From Berghia stephanieae (taxonomy: Eukaryota > Mollusca > Gastropoda > Nudibranchia > Aeolidiidae): a DNA stretch of 64,000 nt. The stretch covers positions 16,797,107 through 16,861,106 of the forward strand of contig CM067455.1 of NCBI GenBank assembly GCA_034508935.3. The letters run 5' to 3'. The notes under the pieces are model-generated. The model made no database searches and was not told where the DNA came from. It worked only from the letters and a program-made list of their open reading frames with translations. Below, piece by piece: positions 59,650 to 64,000 of this stretch (the first letter of the stretch is position 1; every line of letters begins with the position of its first letter). The position numbers and the translations under genes were made by a program.

Positions 59650-60146
59650 CAGGGTTGCCAGATTATTTTTCAACAAAATGCCAGGGGAAGACTCAAAAAA
59701 TGCCAAAACACTCAAAAAGATGCCAAAGTCTGTTGACTCCCACCCCCACTAAGAAAACTACTCACTTTTGATAGACAATTTACTATCATATCCTGGTGGC
59801 TTGCGTGTTTTCTTTTCTTTTTCTTTTCTTTTTTTTTTTTTTTTTTTTTTTTTTTGAATTATACTAAATTTCCTGTTGGGGTAATTATTTACCTACTGAC
59901 TACTAAGTGGAGTGCTAAACCACTACACCACGGTTGGATTTTAAGAATGAAAAAGAAATGTGAAGATGTTTGTTTTTACGCGTTTAGAAATAATTAAGAA
60001 AAGGTGTCATTTGAAGTATAATATACAAGAAAAGAAAATGCCAAATGAAAATGCCAAATGCCAAATGATTTTTCTAATGCCAAACGGTTTTCAAAAATGC
60101 CAGATTTTTGGAATCTGGCATTTAAAATGCCAAACTGGCAACCCTG
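59650..60146. mobile_element. 497-bp hAT-like MITE nested in the larger element
   Basis: CCCCAGCG is duplicated at 59642-59649 and 60147-60154. The ends are perfect inverted CAGGGTTGCCAG. The interior is AT-rich with repeated AATGCCAAA motifs and poly-T. Confidence 0.9.
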
Positions 60147-60473
60147 CCCCAGCGATTCAATGCTTCGGTTGCCTATCTTCCACCAATCACCACCCATCCC
60201 ACTTAATTAATCGCACCCACCCCCCTTTGCCATACACTAAACGACACAGACGACCATACAGGCAGACGACCACCAACCTCCACTCCGCAAACCGCCCTTT
60301 CGTGTGTGAGATGGGGGAACAGGAGGCGCACGCCTTGGACGATTCCATTATACGGGGTAAATTTCAAAATTTACTACACCATAATGATCGCAATGACAAT
60401 GATCTATGGTGAAGGCATGACCCCTCTTCTCTAATGGGTTATTGTTTGAAATGTATGTGACTACTAAAGATGT

Positions 60474-60477
<4 letters not shown>

Positions 60478-60521
<44 letters not shown>
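60478..60521 (+). repeat. (GT)n microsatellite
   Basis: About 20 GT units inside the hAT-like element. Confidence 0.95.
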
Positions 60522-60522
<1 letters not shown>

Positions 60523-60736
60523 GAACCTAGCAAGTAGCAAATCCGATTTTTTTGTTTTCTTTTGTCCATCTCTTGTCACCACTCCTTTCTATCGCAGTGT
60601 TGTCATTTAAAATAATACAATAATATTAAAATTTCGTTGGTGTTTTTACTAATCAAATAATATGAGTTTCATTAGTTTCTTCTTTCCAAAAAACCCAGTT
60701 ATAACGTCTGAATTTTAAAAAAGTCCAATAGAATAT

Positions 60737-60812
60737 TTGGGGACCCCGATAGCTCAGTTGATAGAGCACTCTCTTTATACGCAAAGGGCCAGAGATCGAT
60801 CCCGGGTGCAGT
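60737..60812 (+). repeat. tRNA-like sequence
   Basis: GATAGCTCAGTTGATAGAGC gives a paired D-arm and GAGATCGATCCCGGG a T-arm-like B box. The acceptor pairs at about five of seven positions, but the anticodon loop is malformed. A SINE head inside the hAT-like element is likelier than a working tRNA. Confidence 0.45.
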
Positions 60813-61628
60813 CGATTTTTTTCTGAATCCCTGTCTACTCAGCAATGAATGGGTAGCTGAGTTTGTTAGATCTGGCGAAAAGTCACCATCGACCCCTCTT
60901 ATTACCTCATCCACCCCCTCTTATTATAACTTCACGTCTCTCTCTTACTCTTCAATGCTCGCTGCCCTCTAATGTGTGTGTGTGTGGGGGGGGGGGGTAG
61001 GAGTTGCGTGTGTGTATCAACGCCACGAACAACTCGATCAACGCCTTGGGCGATGCCATTATCTCCGTTAATGGGGATAAATTTCAAATTTTATTAAATT
61101 ATCGAAGTAACAATGAAGTACGGTGAGCAAATAAAGAAGGCATCACCCCTCTTCTCTAATTAGGTTACAATTTGAAATGAGTGTGACTACTCCGTGTGTT
61201 TTACTCCTGTAGACCACGGTTTTCATCGTGTAGCGGTCTTTAACGGTTCAAGAATGAACGATCCCATGGTCTCAAAGGTCAAACCGGTTCGAATTTCCAA
61301 CAGTCTCTCAGGAATGTTCAATGTCGAAAAGGACCGGTCCTAGGACCGGTCCTTGCGGTCTTCATTTCCCAAGGACCGTAGGACCGTGGTCCTTAAGCTT
61401 GCCAAGGACCGCCCCGCACTACAAGAACCTGCTTAACGACAATTTCGTTTCATCAGTGGCGACTTTCCACCTGTCCAAAAATATGTACCCGTTGTGGTGA
61501 AGAGCCCGAAACCGCAGAGAATCTAGTTAAACGGTGTGTTGTGACGAAGCTTCCGGGTGGGTTTGCGACGGTGCACGAGCGCGGTAAAGAATTTGCTGAT
61601 TGGGTCGATCGTCAAAACATATTAGCAT

Positions 61629-63125
61629 AGAAATCGGAAGGACGAGAACGAGGTCCCACAGTAAAGAGTTCCGTAAAAGTGGCTCTCGCATGGTACCGGA
61701 CACGGTCGTGATGAAGAAGTCAGAAAGCAGCGGTCGTGCCTAGTGATTACCTGCGCATGCAGGAGCGCGCAATAATAAATTAAGTATACGTATAGTGAAA
61801 ACATAGAATAGTCTCTGTTCTTTGAACCAATTTAAAATCTTAGTTTATATAGAGTTAATGTCTCCCGAAATTTAAGTATGACTATTATGTTTTATTTTAT
61901 TTTAATATTTAAAAAATTATTTAATTGATTAGTTTCTGAATTTAATTTGACTTTGTTCATTTAAAAAAAAATTATTCCTTTATTTATTTATTCATTTATT
62001 TGTTTGTTTGTTTATTTAGTTATGTATCCATTTATCTATATATCTTTTAAACATTAAATTGTCATGTGGATATAATTGTTTCCATTACTTTCATGATTTT
62101 GTAGACTGGTTTGTAAATGTTGACAAGTAAAATGCATGCCATCTGAAATAATGTTAAATCATGATAATTTATCAGAGACTTATGTATGATTATTTTCGTT
62201 GTTTGCTTTCATGATTATTTTGTCATTAATATTTCGTTGTACTATGAACTATGTACATTTAAGATTCATTCGATCATGACAAATTTTCAATTACCACTAT
62301 TCTATGATAGAATTTTTTCGATTTTTTTCGTATTGATACATTTTCCTTAAATTCAGAGTTCTGTGAAACTGTCAGTGAATTATACAATGCAAGTTATAAG
62401 AGATTCTGAAATTATAAATGATTGCATAAGGCATTTAAAGGATAATTCCTAATTAAGCCTTTAGTAAGATAAGATGAAAGATAAATGGTTAAACTAATAT
62501 TCTTGTTTTGTTTTTTAAAATTATTTTGGCCACAGAATATCATTTTCATCGTTATAATCCTCGAGTTCGAAACTAAGTTTCAACGACCTTGTTATGTCGG
62601 AAACAAATTTACATATATTTCTTTTTCATATACCGCGTTCGAAAAGTTCTGTCAAACCCTAAATTAAAGTTAGATATATCTCGTAAGCTTTGCCCAGTTT
62701 TGTTAAATTTGGTTTTGGCAGGGCAAACATATTATCTGTCATCGAATCAAACACAAATTAACGCTAAACACATCAGCTTTGACACAAACGTCAAGTAGAT
62801 CGACGCCAAACTCCGCAATTCGATGCCCATCAACAACATCCAATAACTTATAGGCCGATATTGGCTGCAATCTAATTCCCCGTGTCCGGCAGGAAATGGT
62901 TACCTGTCGATGGATGGTGCGAGCTGATTGAAATCTCCTTATATAAAAGCAATAGGTTTACTAAAAAAAAATACGGCGTCTGGTAGAGTGAGTTGGCAGG
63001 AAAATACAAAATTATCTTTCGCTGGCCTACTAACTTCGCTGTGGTTGTGTGTGATGTACCCGCTACCTCCAGTAGTCGGTGAGAGAGGGATCTAGTAATG
63101 AATGACCTGAGTTTGATACGATTTT
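61629..63125. other. AT-rich unique sequence, no feature seen
   Basis: No long open frame with recognisable similarity and no interspersed family noted here. Short TTTATTTA-type simple repeats lie near 61975-62020. Confidence 0.5.
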
Positions 63126-63131
63126 TTTTGG

Positions 63132-63228
63132 GTTCGTGAATAGCTCATGCGGTAGAGTCACGCTCTCACCGGCCAGGCGGAGTTGTCGTACCAATAAGGT
63201 CGCGGGTTCAAACCCCACCTACCGCCGA
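63132..63228 (+). repeat. tRNA-like sequence with enlarged middle
   Basis: GAATAGCTCATGCGGTAGAG and CGCGGGTTCAAACCCC match A and B boxes and are followed by CCTACCGCC. The spacing is larger than a normal tRNA and the 5' end does not pair properly, so it is a SINE head or tRNA relic. Confidence 0.4.
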
Positions 63229-63325
63229 AAATCTTTTTATTCTCTATTGTCTTCTCGCACTTTTCTATTCACTTCATCTATTGTTGTTAGAAACAACTAT
63301 ACCCTCTACTTCTGCCTCCACATAC

Positions 63326-63327
<2 letters not shown>

Positions 63328-63374
<47 letters not shown>

Positions 63375-63412
63375 ACAGACAAACACACACACACATACAC
63401 ATACAAACATGT
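63328..63412 (+). repeat. (CA)n microsatellite
   Basis: About 80 bp of CA repeats with TA and GA interruptions. Confidence 0.95.
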
Positions 63413-63419
63413 AAAAACA

Positions 63420-64000
63420 CTAATACACGCAAGCCGAAGTAAACACCCGGAACACAACAAATAGTATTCCATGTCAACTGGATAGAATTCAACAACTAGA
63501 TGGGAGAATTATATATATAGGACGGGCTGACGGAAACGGTGGTCACCTCTCAAGGTGTTTTTTTTTTAGAGTACGACACTGTCCTATTTTACTTCCTGTG
63601 TGTACAAATTTGTGACCTTGGAAAAGATTCCCATAACGGGCATTGCCTTTGTTGGTAAAAAAAAAAAGTAATAACAACTTGTGAGCGTCATTCTAAATTT
63701 TCAAATCTATTGATTGACATGGATGATGAAAAGGAGACATGGAACGATTCCGAGCATCACTCTGTCCAAATAAATTTAATTGTTCCTCCAGTTTGCGAAA
63801 GTTTGAGCATGCCTTTTCCTAGTCTCCCTTGTTATATAATTTTTGCCTCGTCGGTGAGAGAAAATTTTGTGTTCTTCCTATCAGTCTTCCCCTCTATTTA
63901 GGCCCAATATCCTCGATTGGATTGTGTTCACAATGATACGGGGAGGTCGTGCAACTTCGTATCAAAACTCCCTGATTATACAGTGTGTTTTGAAAACTGT
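63420..64000. other. Unassigned right end
   Basis: A 63-codon open stretch at 63710-63901 begins MIDMDDEKETWNDSEHHSVQ. It has no domain I recognise and is too short to call. Confidence 0.3.

Larger units (their letters stand above)
59463..61422. mobile_element. 1,960-bp hAT-like non-autonomous element
   Basis: CAAGAACC is duplicated at 59455-59462 and 61423-61430, an 8-bp hAT-type target duplication. Ends read TAGTGCCGCGC... and ...GCCCCGCACTA, forming imperfect inverted repeats. A second terminus-like TAGTGCGGGGCGGTCCTTG lies inside at about 59580. Subterminal regions are rich in GGTCCTACGGTC/GGACCGGTCC blocks. Two related internal blocks (about 60310-60480 and 61025-61205) are tandem-like duplicates. 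No transposase is present. Confidence 0.85.
59155..61628 (+). pseudogene. LINE ORF2 C-terminal remnant split by a hAT-like insertion
   Basis: The left part (59155-59462) encodes DAYTRWKSVWMNSIPRGEGH and, in a shifted frame, STSKRRHWLAANRFRSR. The right part (61423-61628) encodes CPKICTRCGEEPETAENLVK, RCVVTKLPGGFATV and ADWVDRQNILA before a stop. It is the same family as 14925-15205. The intervening 1,960 bp are a DNA transposon. Confidence 0.8.

Noticed and set aside
59960-60412. 150-codon open frame
   Set aside because: It spans the junction of two nested hAT-like elements and shows no domain or coding bias.
60737-60812. Functional tRNA gene
   Set aside because: The D-arm is good, but the anticodon loop is malformed and the acceptor incompletely paired. 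It lies inside a transposable element. The other tRNA-like sites (11135, 26942, 36181, 56459, 63132) fail on acceptor pairing too.

Overview
The window is 64 kb of AT-rich, repeat-dense animal DNA with small exons scattered through long introns. SINE families with tRNA-like heads, triplet microsatellites, a Penelope-type GIY-YIG remnant and a secreted thrombospondin-repeat/chitin-binding protein suggest a lophotrochozoan, most likely a mollusc. That is an inference from content, not an identification.

Two host genes can be read, facing each other tail to tail. (1) On the + strand, from 1878 to 19894, lies the 3' part of a gene for a secreted protein with four thrombospondin type-1 repeats followed by three peritrophin-like (CBM14) cysteine domains. 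The splice phases agree across all exons, and the 5' end lies outside the window. (2) On the - strand, from 58011 down to 50714, four coding exons join into a complete 272-residue Out-at-first (OAF) protein with a signal peptide.

The middle of the window is dominated by an assembly-scale duplication. Bases 13524-36400 (copy A) and 36501-51267 (copy B) are the same locus, separated by exactly 100 N. Copy A runs unbroken from the TSP1/CBM14 gene and ends at the gap. Copy B starts at the gap and runs unbroken into oaf. The simplest reading is two overlapping contigs, probably the two haplotypes, placed end to end without merging. As a result the last exons of both genes appear twice. The roughly 8.1 kb length difference is explained by two insertions of about 3.0 and 3.4 kb found only in copy A, plus six tandem arrays that are longer in copy A.

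Repeats fill the rest. There are two tRNA-headed SINE families, called SINE-A and SINE-B here. An unidentified ~520-bp interspersed element (family C) has an end that grows into tandem arrays. Others are a mariner remnant, two hAT-like elements nested inside a LINE remnant, a MITE inside oaf intron 1, LINE C-terminal fragments, short elements with hammerhead-like motifs, and inverted-repeat elements. Minisatellites include a 36-unit array that carries a perfect CRE palindrome (TGACGTCA) in every unit. No bacterial-type features, CRISPR arrays, rRNA genes or convincing functional tRNA genes were seen.
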